Source: Romboutsia_C sp015668195 (lineage in GTDB: Bacteria; Bacillota; Clostridia; Peptostreptococcales; Peptostreptococcaceae). Taken from it: 64,000 nt of DNA. Shown here piece after piece: positions 25,957 through 32,452 of this stretch. Position 1 is the stretch's first letter, and each line of letters starts with the position of its first letter. Under the pieces are notes generated by a model. The model made no database searches. It had not been told where the DNA came from and saw nothing but the letters and a program-made list of their open reading frames with translations. Made by a program: the position numbers and the translations under genes. The stretch spans positions 1-64,000 of the forward strand of contig NZ_JADPFC010000002.1 of the NCBI RefSeq assembly GCF_015668195.1, read 5' to 3'.

Positions 25957-26176
25957 AAAATCCTCCATGAAGCTTATAATTATAAAATTTTTTCCGCCAA
26001 TATTCCTAGTATACCATTAGATTAATTTTTTGAGAATAATTTTATTGTATTTATATAAATATTACTATTTAAACATAATTTTTACACTTATGTGTTCCCT
26101 ACATGTTAAAAATCTTAACTAATATATAAGTATAAGCAAAATAAATTGCTAAAAAATAAATAAGGAGGAAATAAAA

Positions 26177-26401
26177 ATGGCAGTAACAATAACTAAAAAC
26201 CCATCAACATTAAGACTAAGATTTGACCTAGGAAGAGATGATTCAACAGGCAAAACAATAGTAAAAAGTAAATCATATTCAAATGTAAATCCTGACGCAT
26301 CAGATGATGATGTATATGCTGTTGGCTCAGTAATATCGTCACTTCAAAGTCACACATTACTAGAATTAGCAAAAATTGATAATAACACATTATCACAATA
26401 A
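26177..26401 (+). CDS. DUF1659-family small protein
   Basis: A 74-residue protein starting MAVTITKNPSTLRLRFDLG, followed by a lysine/serine-rich strand (GKTIVKSKSYSNVNPDASDDDVYAVG, given as a region) and a helix. This is the pattern of DUF1659, a family of small Firmicutes proteins that nearly always sits next to a DUF2922 gene, as here. Function unknown. An AGGAGG site lies 8-9 nt before the ATG. It is the first gene of a three-gene plus-strand set that interrupts the otherwise minus-strand region. Confidence 0.8.
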   Translation: MAVTITKNPSTLRLRFDLGRDDSTGKTIVKSKSYSNVNPDASDDDVYAVGSVISSLQSHTLLELAKIDNNTLSQ

Positions 26402-26442
26402 AATTTACTTTACTAAAAATAAAATTATAGGAGGGGATAATT

Positions 26443-26670
26443 ATGGAAATAACTAAAAAATTACTTATGTCATTTAAAACAACATCAGGTAAAAAAGTAT
26501 CTATATCAGTGGATGAACCAAGAGAAAATTTAACAGAACAAGAAATAAAAACTGCAATGACAACTATACTATCTAAAAACATATTTAAACCAGGCGGAGA
26601 AGGCTTAGCATCTTTAGTTGGAGCAAAAGCCGTAGAAACTGGAACTCAAGATTTTGACTTAGTATTATAA
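26443..26670 (+). CDS. DUF2922-family small protein
   Basis: A 75-residue protein (KKLLMSFKTTSGKKVSISVDEPRENLTEQEIKTAMTTIL region) that matches DUF2922, the constant partner of DUF1659. Beta strands come first, then a helix. Its role is unknown. A GGAGGGG site lies 7 nt before the ATG, 41 nt after the DUF1659 stop codon. The pair recurs as a unit in many Firmicutes, which suggests the two proteins work together. Confidence 0.8.
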   Translation: MEITKKLLMSFKTTSGKKVSISVDEPRENLTEQEIKTAMTTILSKNIFKPGGEGLASLVGAKAVETGTQDFDLVL

Positions 26671-26682
26671 TAACTATTTATT

Positions 26683-26829
26683 ATGGACTTTAATATACAA
26701 ACACTAATATCTAATATTGGATTTCCTATCACTTTGTCAATGTATCTACTAGTACGAATTGAAGGAAAACTACTAGGTCTTACTGATAGTATAAATGAAT
26801 TATCTAAAAATATAATAAACATTAAATAG
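26683..26829 (+). CDS. YvrJ-family small membrane protein
   Basis: A 48-residue protein, MDFNIQTLISNIGFPITLSM and onward, with one membrane helix and a short amphipathic tail (LLGLTDSINELSKNI). This is the YvrJ family pattern (NxGFPxxLxxYLLxRxE). These proteins resemble BhlA/holin-like phage proteins in size and layout, but their role is not established. There is no clear SD site; the start is 12 nt after the DUF2922 stop codon, so translation is probably coupled. It completes the DUF1659-DUF2922-YvrJ set. Confidence 0.7.
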   Translation: MDFNIQTLISNIGFPITLSMYLLVRIEGKLLGLTDSINELSKNIINIK

Positions 26830-26830
26830 T

Positions 26831-26886
26831 TCGCCAACGACTTTATCCGTTGCTCAAATAGTTTACCAACGACTTTTTTCGTTACT
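26831..26886. repeat. Two tandem hairpin repeats (copies B and C)
   Basis: Two units with a 32-nt period share CCAACGACTT-N5-CGTT. Unit 1 (core CGCCAACGACTTTATCCGTT) matches 26 of 28 positions of the repeat at 14383-14410; unit 2 (ACCAACGACTTTTTTCGTTA) is more diverged. Each can fold as AACG/CGTT. They lie between the YvrJ stop and a terminator. Confidence 0.6.
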
Positions 26887-26916
26887 AAAAAGACCATACT
26901 AGCGTATGGTCTTTTT
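26887..26916. terminator. Bidirectional terminator between YvrJ and VanZ-family genes
   Basis: AAAAAGACCATAC and GTATGGTCTTTTT arms with a 4-nt loop. It contains the stop codon of the VanZ-family gene and serves both convergent transcripts. Confidence 0.88.
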
Positions 26917-27366
26917 CTTTTTTATAAACGTTGTAATTAATATAACTATAAATAAAAATATAATAGCTCCTGTAGAGTCTACTAAAACATCTCTAAACTC
27001 ACCACTTCTACCTGTAACAAAAGTTTGATGAAATTCATCACTACAAGCATATAAAAAAGTTATTATAAAAGATATTATAGAAGTCTTATTAATAGATTTA
27101 TCATTATCATATATACTCATATATAAAAGAACTGAAAGTAATCCATATGAAAGCATATGAGCACTTTTTCTTATAATAAAAGATGCTGTACCATTTGATA
27201 TTAATACATCCATAACACTACCTAATACTGGTACTCCACTAAGTATATTTATAACTCCATCTGACTGAACTGTTGATATATTAGCTGGTTGATTAGACAT
27301 ATAAAAAATTATACCCATCCATAATATAGCTAAAGTTAAAAATATCTTCTTTCTCATAATATTCAC
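26899..27366 (-). CDS. VanZ-family membrane protein
   Basis: A 155-residue protein with four membrane helices and the VanZ-family sequence: an N-terminal WMGIIFYMSNQPA, the central RKSAHMLSYGLLSVLLY, the DEFHQTFVTGRSGEFRDVLVDSTGA region (key residues DE-HQ and R-D-D-G), and a final hydrophobic helix. VanZ homologues are widespread. The resistance-cluster member gives low-level teicoplanin resistance, but most chromosomal copies have no known role. Monocistronic. Confidence 0.88.
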   Translation of the reverse strand: MNIMRKKIFLTLAILWMGIIFYMSNQPANISTVQSDGVINILSGVPVLGSVMDVLISNGTASFIIRKSAHMLSYGLLSVLLYMSIYDNDKSINKTSIISFIITFLYACSDEFHQTFVTGRSGEFRDVLVDSTGAIIFLFIVILITTFIKKKKTIR

Positions 27367-27468
27367 CTACAATTAAATAATAATTATAGGATATCATATA
27401 TAAATTAAAAAAGGTACTTAAAATATAATATTAGAAAACTTATAAATTTTTTTAATATTATGCATTGG

Positions 27469-27717
27469 CTAACTTTCTAATATCCTCTTAATATGAGTAA
27501 CACTAAGACCATACTCATTAGCCAACTCCAAAACATTAACCCCATTATACTTTCTTAAAATATCCCTATTTCTAATAAGCCTTAGATAACTAGAATACTT
27601 AGGAATATAAATATTAGTACCACCATACATTCTAGAAATCTCTAAAAACTTCTCCTCACCAACAATATCAAGTAAAATCTCTAACCTCTCACAAACATCT
27701 TCATCTCTTAGCTTCAT
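27469..27717 (-). CDS. Mor-like small DNA-binding protein
   Basis: An 82-residue protein that resembles the C-terminal part of the Mor transcription activator family. It has a segment with YGGTNIYIPKYSS (the Mor 'GG-x-x-YIPK' beta strand) followed by a helix-turn-helix near the end (NVLELANEYGLSVTHIKRIL). In phages and phage-like elements Mor proteins switch on late genes. No late gene is present here. It is the last gene of the leftward island transcript, 19 nt after the amidase gene. Confidence 0.7.
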   Translation of the reverse strand: MKLRDEDVCERLEILLDIVGEEKFLEISRMYGGTNIYIPKYSSYLRLIRNRDILRKYNGVNVLELANEYGLSVTHIKRILES

Positions 27718-27736
27718 ACACTACCTCCAAATTAAA

Positions 27737-28378
27737 TTAACAGTATATAAAAGCGTCATCAAATCCCTTGTCCTTAGCCTCATTCAAACAATTAATAGCA
27801 TTATCTTTTACACTAAAACTACCAACACATACCCTATAAATCTCCCTATCACTATCTTTTTTAATAATACCATCATAAATAGCTCTAGCCATCTTCTTAT
27901 AATCATATTTTTTCATATCATCATCATTATCTATAAAACAACACTCAATAAGCACAGCATCACAAAGAGTATTTCTAATAACATATAAATTGCTACCATC
28001 TTTAGCACCCCTATTTTTAAAACCAATCCTTGAAATACTTTCACAAATACTATTAGCCACTTTCTTTCCATTTTCATTACTTTTATAATAAAAACATTCA
28101 ACACCATAAGCTTTTTTATTAAAAGAGTTAAAATGAATACTAATAAATAAATCACATTTGTTATTATTGCTAATATCAACACACTCTTTTAAATAAGCTA
28201 CATTAGAAGAGGCTCTATCAACTTTAGATAAAACCACTTCATAACCTCTACATTTAAGTAAACTTATAAGCTCATTAGCAACATTTCTATTTTCAATACT
28301 TTCATTTTTAATACCAATAGCACCACTTCCAAATCCCTTTAAGGTATGACCAACATTAACACATATTTTCATATCCAT
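27737..28378 (-). CDS. N-acetylmuramoyl-L-alanine amidase, endolysin type, with SPOR-like tail
   Basis: A 213-residue zinc amidase of the Amidase_3 (LytC/CwlD) family. Zinc ligands are likely His11 (VNVGHTLKG), Glu26 or Glu29, and His82 (FISIHFNSF). The catalytic Glu145 is in VLIECCFIDN. The last 30 residues (YRVCVGSFSVKDNAINCL) resemble a SPOR peptidoglycan-binding domain that seems cut short. There is no signal peptide, so release would need a holin. Its place behind phage replication genes supports an endolysin origin. Start 23 nt after the DnaC-like gene. Confidence 0.85.
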   Translation of the reverse strand: MDMKICVNVGHTLKGFGSGAIGIKNESIENRNVANELISLLKCRGYEVVLSKVDRASSNVAYLKECVDISNNNKCDLFISIHFNSFNKKAYGVECFYYKSNENGKKVANSICESISRIGFKNRGAKDGSNLYVIRNTLCDAVLIECCFIDNDDDMKKYDYKKMARAIYDGIIKKDSDREIYRVCVGSFSVKDNAINCLNEAKDKGFDDAFIYC

Positions 28379-28401
28379 CCCCCATTATGTATTATAAATA
28401 C

Positions 28402-29184
28402 CTATCCATTAATTCTATAATTTAACTCTCTTCCACAAATCTCAACACTATAATCTCTACACATCTCTAGTATTCTACTTCCAATAGCCTCATCAATACC
28501 AATTAACTTTTCCTTACTAAGTTCCGTGCTAATAATCATAGGCTTGTTATTAAAATATCTATAATTTATAATCTCAAACATAATATTTACATCACTATCA
28601 GTAATACGCCCCTTAAATAAATCATCAATAAGAAGAACCTTAGCATTTTTGTATCTACTCATTATCCTATTATAATTTTCACTATCCATAATACTTTGCT
28701 TTATATTAACAATACTATCTCTGTAACTCATATACAAAACACCAACACCATTATCCATTAAGTAATTACTAATAGCCAAAGATAAATGAGTCTTTCCACT
28801 ACCACTACTTCCCATAAACGCTATAGAATTATTCCTACTATCACTAATATAATCAAAATCCTTAGCATAAGTCTTAGCCCTAACATAAGCATTTAAAACA
28901 TCCCTACTTACACTATAATCAAAATTATCAAATATTTTTTTCCTAAACTCATCACTAATACCACTAATCTCAAGTATTCTCTCAGCTTCCCTTAGCTTTC
29001 TACACTCACAAGCAGTAGCAGTATCACCATCTAATATAAAAGTCATATCTCTGCATTTAATACACTTATAATCTTCTTGCAAATTCAAGTTCTTCTTCAC
29101 TTGGCTTTTTAAAACTTTCTCCATTCTTATCTTTATACTCTCTGGAATATTTGCCATTTTTAATTGATTTATCACCATATCCAT
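28402..29184 (-). CDS. DnaC/IstB-like helicase-loader ATPase of phage type
   Basis: A 260-residue AAA+ protein. A short N-terminal domain with a zinc-like cysteine set (CIKC and CEC) is followed by Walker A MGSSGSGKTHLS, Walker B VLLIDDLFKG, and a C-terminal sensor region (STELSKEKLIGIDEAIGSRIL, given as a region). DnaC-type loaders bring the replicative helicase to the phage origin. The start has a GGGGGG site 8 nt upstream. It overlaps the end of the initiator gene by 119 nt in another frame, more than usual for coupled genes. Confidence 0.88.
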   Translation of the reverse strand: MDMVINQLKMANIPESIKIRMEKVLKSQVKKNLNLQEDYKCIKCRDMTFILDGDTATACECRKLREAERILEISGISDEFRKKIFDNFDYSVSRDVLNAYVRAKTYAKDFDYISDSRNNSIAFMGSSGSGKTHLSLAISNYLMDNGVGVLYMSYRDSIVNIKQSIMDSENYNRIMSRYKNAKVLLIDDLFKGRITDSDVNIMFEIINYRYFNNKPMIISTELSKEKLIGIDEAIGSRILEMCRDYSVEICGRELNYRING

Positions 29185-29746
29185 AAATACTTCCCCCCAT
29201 TAAATCATGTGAATTATTATTTATTTCTTTTTCTTCTTCTTTTTCTTTTTCTTTTTGTCCACGTATGGTGGTACGTGACGTTAACGTATCGTGGTACGTA
29301 TCGTCAAAACCTATATTTTCACTAGAGCCTATACACTCTTTATAAAGACTTCTAACAGTTAAATTACTTATTTTTTGAAGGACAAACTCAATCATACTCT
29401 TGTCTTCAACCTCTACTAGCTCCTTTTTAATACAATCAACCATAGGTTTACCAAGCCTAGAAAAATTGTACTTTCCCCAACTCTTAATGCCCAACTCACG
29501 AGTAGTCTCATTGTACCTAATAATACCATAATTATTAACAAACCTATCAATCATACAACTAACACTCTCAACAGAATACCCAAGCTCAAAAGCCATCTGC
29601 TTTTTGCTAATTTTATAAATCCCAATCTGAGTAGTACTAGGATTAGTAAGTAAATACAGCATAAATAACTTATCCTCAGGTGTCATTTCCTCCAACACCT
29701 TATGATTTTTCCAAAATCCTACCCTAACAGACCTATATAAAGCCAT
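29066..29746 (-). CDS. Phage replication initiator / replisome organiser (DnaD-like)
   Basis: A 226-residue protein. Its first 110 residues match the winged-helix domain of Firmicutes phage replisome organisers (FWKNHKVLEEMTPEDKLFMLYLLTNP, GIYKISKKQMAFELGYS, and GIKSWGKYNFSRLGKP, listed as separate segments). A charged linker follows (QKEKEKEEEKEINNN), then a tail ending KPSEEELEFARRL. Such proteins bind the phage origin and recruit the DnaC-type loader encoded next. The gene itself contains direct repeats that could be the origin. The last 119 nt also encode the N-terminus of the loader in a second frame. It starts 34 nt after the Cro-like gene. Confidence 0.8.
   Translation of the reverse strand: MALYRSVRVGFWKNHKVLEEMTPEDKLFMLYLLTNPSTTQIGIYKISKKQMAFELGYSVESVSCMIDRFVNNYGIIRYNETTRELGIKSWGKYNFSRLGKPMVDCIKKELVEVEDKSMIEFVLQKISNLTVRSLYKECIGSSENIGFDDTYHDTLTSRTTIRGQKEKEKEEEKEINNNSHDLMGGSIYGYGDKSIKNGKYSREYKDKNGESFKKPSEEELEFARRL
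29261..29304. repeat. Iteron-like direct repeats, candidate phage origin
   Basis: ACGTATGGTGGTACGT (29261-29276) and ACGTATCGTGGTACGT (29284-29299) repeat with a 23-nt period, and a third partial copy ACGTATCGT overlaps the end. Each unit has ACGTA/TACGT arms, and the palindrome ACGTTAACGT lies between them. A long pyrimidine tract (29226-29258) is adjacent. Location inside the initiator gene is the arrangement of lambda-type origins. Confidence 0.5.
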
Positions 29747-29775
29747 ATATAATCCCCCTTAAATCCCATTTTTGC

Positions 29776-29794
29776 AATTCCTATTTTGCAATTA
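29776..29794. promoter_or_regulatory. Putative repressor operator, copy 1
   Basis: AATTCCTATTTTGCAATTA, a 19-bp element with AATT at both ends. It lies 29-48 nt upstream of the initiator gene and overlaps the end of cro. Closely related copies occur at 30020 and 32305. A degenerate copy (ATCCCATTTTTGCAATT) overlaps on its left. Confidence 0.5.
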
Positions 29795-29996
29795 TATCAT
29801 CAAAAAAAATCTTATTAACATCATCTAAACTAAGTTCTAGATGATTTTTTATCTTTACAACATCACTAATAGTAAAATCCTTTTTACCATTTTCTTTAAA
29901 CCCATACATTTTACGACTAATCCCTAATATACTTGCCATCTCATTTTGACTATACTCCTTATATAACCTAATAGCCCTAAGTAATTTTCTATCCAT
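29781..29996 (-). CDS. Cro/CI-type helix-turn-helix regulator
   Basis: A 71-residue XRE-type DNA-binding protein. The five-helix HTH fold covers most of it (RLYKEYSQNEMASILGISRKMYGFKENG, listed as a region, is the core with recognition helix). It is divergent from the CI-like repressor gene, so it has the position of a Cro protein. Start ATG is 6 nt after GGGGG. Operator-like elements lie on both sides of the gene. Confidence 0.85.
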   Translation of the reverse strand: MDRKLLRAIRLYKEYSQNEMASILGISRKMYGFKENGKKDFTISDVVKIKNHLELSLDDVNKIFFDDIIAK

Positions 29997-30019
29997 ATAA
30001 ATCCCCCTATTATCTCTTT

Positions 30020-30038
30020 AATTCCCATTTTGTAATTA
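30020..30038. promoter_or_regulatory. Putative repressor operator, copy 2
   Basis: AATTCCCATTTTGTAATTA, 24 nt upstream of the cro-like start, in the cI-cro intergenic region. It differs from copy 1 at two positions. Confidence 0.5.
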
Positions 30039-30096
30039 AATAATAGTTTATAGAGCATATATAAGTCAATATAAATAATAAAATTTATATATTTAT

Positions 30097-30132
30097 GTAA
30101 CAAAGTGTTCCCAAATAGGAACTTTTTGTTAC
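30097..30132. promoter_or_regulatory. Inverted-repeat operator upstream of the CI-like gene
   Basis: GTAACAAAGTGTTCC and GGAACTTTTTGTTAC arms (13 of 15 paired) around a short AAATA-type centre, about 48 nt before the repressor start. The inner GTTCC/GGAAC pair recurs at 32401-32417. Confidence 0.55.
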
Positions 30133-30179
30133 CTTTTTATAAACAATGTAATATAATTAACTCAAAGGGAGTGATAAAA

Positions 30180-30575
30180 TTGGAATCAATCGGACAAAGA
30201 ATAACAAAAGCAAGAGAAAGATTAGATATGAATCAAAAAGAGCTATGTCAAAAAACAGGAATAAAAGAAAGTACACTATCAAGATATGAAAACGACATAA
30301 GAGAACCAAAAGCATCAACTCTACTAACAATAGCAGAAACACTAAATGTATCATTTGACTATCTAATGGGCGTATCTGATGATTTTGAAAGCTTTCATCA
30401 CGAAGATGATACAGATGAAGAATTAGAACTAGAAAAAATATTAGAAAATACAGAGAAGAAGTTGTCAAGAGAAGGACTTTCATTTTATGGTAAACCAGTA
30501 ACAAAAGAAGACATAGACAAGCTATTAACAGCGATAAAAGTGGGAATATCAGTAATGGACTCAAATAAAAAATAA
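30180..30575 (+). CDS. CI-like phage repressor (XRE family)
   Basis: A 131-residue repressor. The N-terminal HTH_3 domain covers about residues 4-60 (ESIGQRITKARERLDMNQKE, then LCQKTGIKESTLSRYENDIREP). A charged linker and a C-terminal helical segment follow (KPVTKEDIDKLLTAIKVGI). It lacks the LexA-type self-cleaving domain, so derepression should go through the ImmA-like peptidase encoded next. The reading frame extends 25 codons further up, but the only good ribosome site (AAGGGAG, 8-nt spacing) points to this TTG, which also keeps the upstream operator out of the coding region. Confidence 0.85.
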   Translation: MESIGQRITKARERLDMNQKELCQKTGIKESTLSRYENDIREPKASTLLTIAETLNVSFDYLMGVSDDFESFHHEDDTDEELELEKILENTEKKLSREGLSFYGKPVTKEDIDKLLTAIKVGISVMDSNKK

Positions 30576-30597
30576 TCGTCTAAATCAGGGGGATAAA

Positions 30598-31101
30598 ATG
30601 AATATAGATAAGGTAAATAAAATAAAAGAAATAGTAAGAAGGTACAAATCAGTAGCAGGAACAAATGATATAAGAGAAGTTATAGATATATGTAATATAA
30701 AAATACAAGAAGTATATAACCTAGAAGAAATGAACTATTTTAAAGGAATGTATTATAAAAGTAAATCAAAACAAACAATAGTACTAAATAAGGCACTACC
30801 AGAAAAAGAACAAGAAATAGTACTAGCACATGAATTTGCCCACTCAAAGCTACATAGAAATATAGATATATCATACCTATTAAATGATACATTCTTTATA
30901 TGTGACCCCTTTGAACTAGAAGCAAATACACTAGCAGCAGAATTTTTAATAGAAGACGATACTATTATAAATCTTTTGATAGAAGATCCTACATCAACAT
31001 ATAAAAGTATGTCTCAGACTCTAGGACTTCCAGAAGAGTTAATAGAGCTAAAATATACATATTTAGATAAAGATAAACTTAAAAATATACATGACTTTTA
31101 G
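30598..31101 (+). CDS. ImmA/IrrE-family metallopeptidase
   Basis: A 167-residue zinc peptidase with the HExxH motif in VLAHEFAHSKLH (near residue 80) and the downstream glutamate region FELEANTLAAEFLI, as in ImmA of ICEBs1 and IrrE/DdrO-cleaving proteins. These enzymes cut the partner repressor to induce the element. It follows the CI-like gene by 22 nt on the same strand, with a GGGGG site, and very probably acts on it. Confidence 0.9.
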   Translation: MNIDKVNKIKEIVRRYKSVAGTNDIREVIDICNIKIQEVYNLEEMNYFKGMYYKSKSKQTIVLNKALPEKEQEIVLAHEFAHSKLHRNIDISYLLNDTFFICDPFELEANTLAAEFLIEDDTIINLLIEDPTSTYKSMSQTLGLPEELIELKYTYLDKDKLKNIHDF

Positions 31102-31119
31102 GAGTATAAAAATACTCCT
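31100..31119. terminator. Short hairpin after the ImmA-like gene
   Basis: AGGAGTAT and ATACTCCT arms around a 4-nt loop, beginning at the stop codon. No strong T-run, so termination is uncertain. Confidence 0.45.
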
Positions 31120-31141
31120 AATTATAATATATAAATCTATT

Positions 31142-31528
31142 TTACTTAAGTCTAAATACCCTACTACAACTAGATTTTAAATAATCATTATAAATATCAG
31201 GCTTATCTAATTTTAACCTTTTACTATCAAAACTAGACTTAACAACCTTTTTCCAAGTAATTTTTCTATCCCTACAAAAACCAGTCTCAAACTCTCTCAT
31301 CTCACTTTTAATCCTATGCTCAATAATCTTTTTCATAGATTCAAGACTATTAATCTCATCAACAATAATATCATACTCTAAAATACATTCATATAAACCA
31401 TCATCAAGCTTTATAACATCATCTATACTATCCTTGTAAGTATTTCTTAAAAAATCACCACATTCCTTGCTCCCAAAAGGAAAAACACACTTAACTTCTT
31501 TATTAAACATTTTTGTAAAATCTATCAT
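31142..31528 (-). CDS. Hypothetical 128-residue protein of the phage-like island
   Basis: I do not recognise the family. The protein is mixed helical and charged, with an acidic central helix (EYDIIVDEINSLESMKKIIE) and a basic C-terminal half. It overlaps the antirepressor gene by 26 nt in another frame, with a strong GGGAGGG site 8 nt before its ATG, so it is co-transcribed with and coupled to that gene. Probably a small early phage protein. Confidence 0.65.
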   Translation of the reverse strand: MIDFTKMFNKEVKCVFPFGSKECGDFLRNTYKDSIDDVIKLDDGLYECILEYDIIVDEINSLESMKKIIEHRIKSEMREFETGFCRDRKITWKKVVKSSFDSKRLKLDKPDIYNDYLKSSCSRVFRLK

Positions 31529-32291
31529 AACAAAATCCCTCCCTAATTTTATCTATAAAATATACCTGCCCCTTACCAGTAATATAAGGAGTAACACTAA
31601 CTTTTATCCCATCACTAGTATTTATACTATACTGGCGAGTAATAAAAAGCCCTCTATCAATATACACCTGCTTAGGTTGATTTTCCATTCCTTGCTTCAT
31701 AATATATCCATTTGCTCTAAACCAAGCAAACAACCTATTTCTCCCAATATCAACACCAATATTTTTAAGCACCTTAGCAAATCCACCAATACTTATAGCA
31801 TTATCACTACTTGATACTGTTTTACCTATATTTATATAAGGTTCATTAACCTTTTTATCACAAATCAATCTTTCAATATCTTTGTGCTGAGAGTTGCATA
31901 TATGTATAAGCTTTTCTACAAACCTATAATCATGATAATACCCACCTTCTTTTCTAATAGTTGGCAGTACCTCATCCATGACCCACTTTTCAAACTTTTC
32001 AGCCTCTTTATTTTTAGATTTAATAATAAGCCTGTATAAGTTTCCTTCACTGATAAAAGCCCTCTTTATAGTCTTTTTAATATTATCTCCATTAGCCTTC
32101 TTACCTGTTACCAAGACACTATCGTGAAATACGATAGTGTCTTTTTTGCAATGTCTATTAATAGCATCGTTTTTGTTTTTGTAGCCAAGTATCTTACAAA
32201 CATCAATACCATCAAAATATGGCTTACCATCAACACTAATAACAGAAACATCACCAAATTCTTTATTAGTAAATACACTTACACCATTCAT
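31503..32291 (-). CDS. Phage antirepressor (BRO-N and KilAC/ANT domains)
   Basis: A 262-residue protein. The N-terminal BRO-N domain covers about residues 5-110 (FGDVSVISVDGKPYFDGIDV, CKILGYKNKNDAINRHC, FISEGNLYRLIIKSKNKEAE, VLPTIRKEGGYY). The C-terminal KilAC/ANT domain (GGFAKVLKNIGVDIGRNRLF, AWFRANGYIM, YIDRGLFITRQ, PYITGKGQVYFIDKI) follows. Such proteins titrate phage repressors. The ATG used is 5 nt after GGGGG; one four codons upstream overlaps the site. An operator-like copy sits just upstream of the start. Confidence 0.88.
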   Translation of the reverse strand: MNGVSVFTNKEFGDVSVISVDGKPYFDGIDVCKILGYKNKNDAINRHCKKDTIVFHDSVLVTGKKANGDNIKKTIKRAFISEGNLYRLIIKSKNKEAEKFEKWVMDEVLPTIRKEGGYYHDYRFVEKLIHICNSQHKDIERLICDKKVNEPYINIGKTVSSSDNAISIGGFAKVLKNIGVDIGRNRLFAWFRANGYIMKQGMENQPKQVYIDRGLFITRQYSINTSDGIKVSVTPYITGKGQVYFIDKIREGFCYDRFYKNV

Positions 32292-32304
32292 AGTATCCCC
32301 CATT

Positions 32305-32323
32305 AATTCTTATTTTGGAATTT
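32305..32323. promoter_or_regulatory. Putative repressor operator, copy 3
   Basis: AATTCTTATTTTGGAATTT, about 14 nt upstream of the antirepressor start, related to the copies at 29776 and 30020. A weaker ATTTCATTATTGTAATTTA copy lies 30 nt further up. Confidence 0.45.
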
Positions 32324-32400
32324 ATTCTCTTTCTATTTCATTATTGTAATTTAATGGTAGTATATAGCTACATTAAGTGTCAATTTACTTTTAAATAACT

Positions 32401-32417
32401 GTTCCCATGTTGGGAAT
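32401..32417. promoter_or_regulatory. Inverted repeat upstream of the antirepressor
   Basis: GTTCCCATGTTGGGAAT, arms TTCCCA/TGGGAA, resembling the GTTCC/GGAAC centre of the CI-side operator at 30097-30132. About 110 nt upstream of the antirepressor start. Confidence 0.4.
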
Positions 32418-32452
32418 ATATAAGCACAATCATATCTAAATGTAATAAAAAA

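Noticed and set aside
26193..26582. Long open frame antisense to the DUF1659/DUF2922 genes
   Set aside because: It is a shadow of two well-supported plus-strand genes with good ribosome sites; the translated sequence is low-complexity and hydrophobic with no family features.
26899..27366. Glycopeptide-resistance determinant
   Set aside because: It is a lone VanZ-family gene without vanHAX or regulators. Such genes are common in chromosomes without resistance.
27931..28182. 83-codon minus-strand frame inside the amidase gene
   Set aside because: It is another frame of the amidase, is very hydrophobic, and has no separate ribosome site. I considered a holin in an overlapping frame but could not support it.
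29226..29258. Pyrimidine-rich tract as a simple-sequence repeat or phase-variable tract
   Set aside because: It encodes the charged linker of the initiator protein in irregular units, with no long homopolymer. It is listed only as a neighbour of the iteron-like repeats.
27400..32450. Attachment-site repeats flanking the phage-like island
   Set aside because: I looked for matching direct repeats near both ends and found none that I could defend by eye; there is also no integrase.
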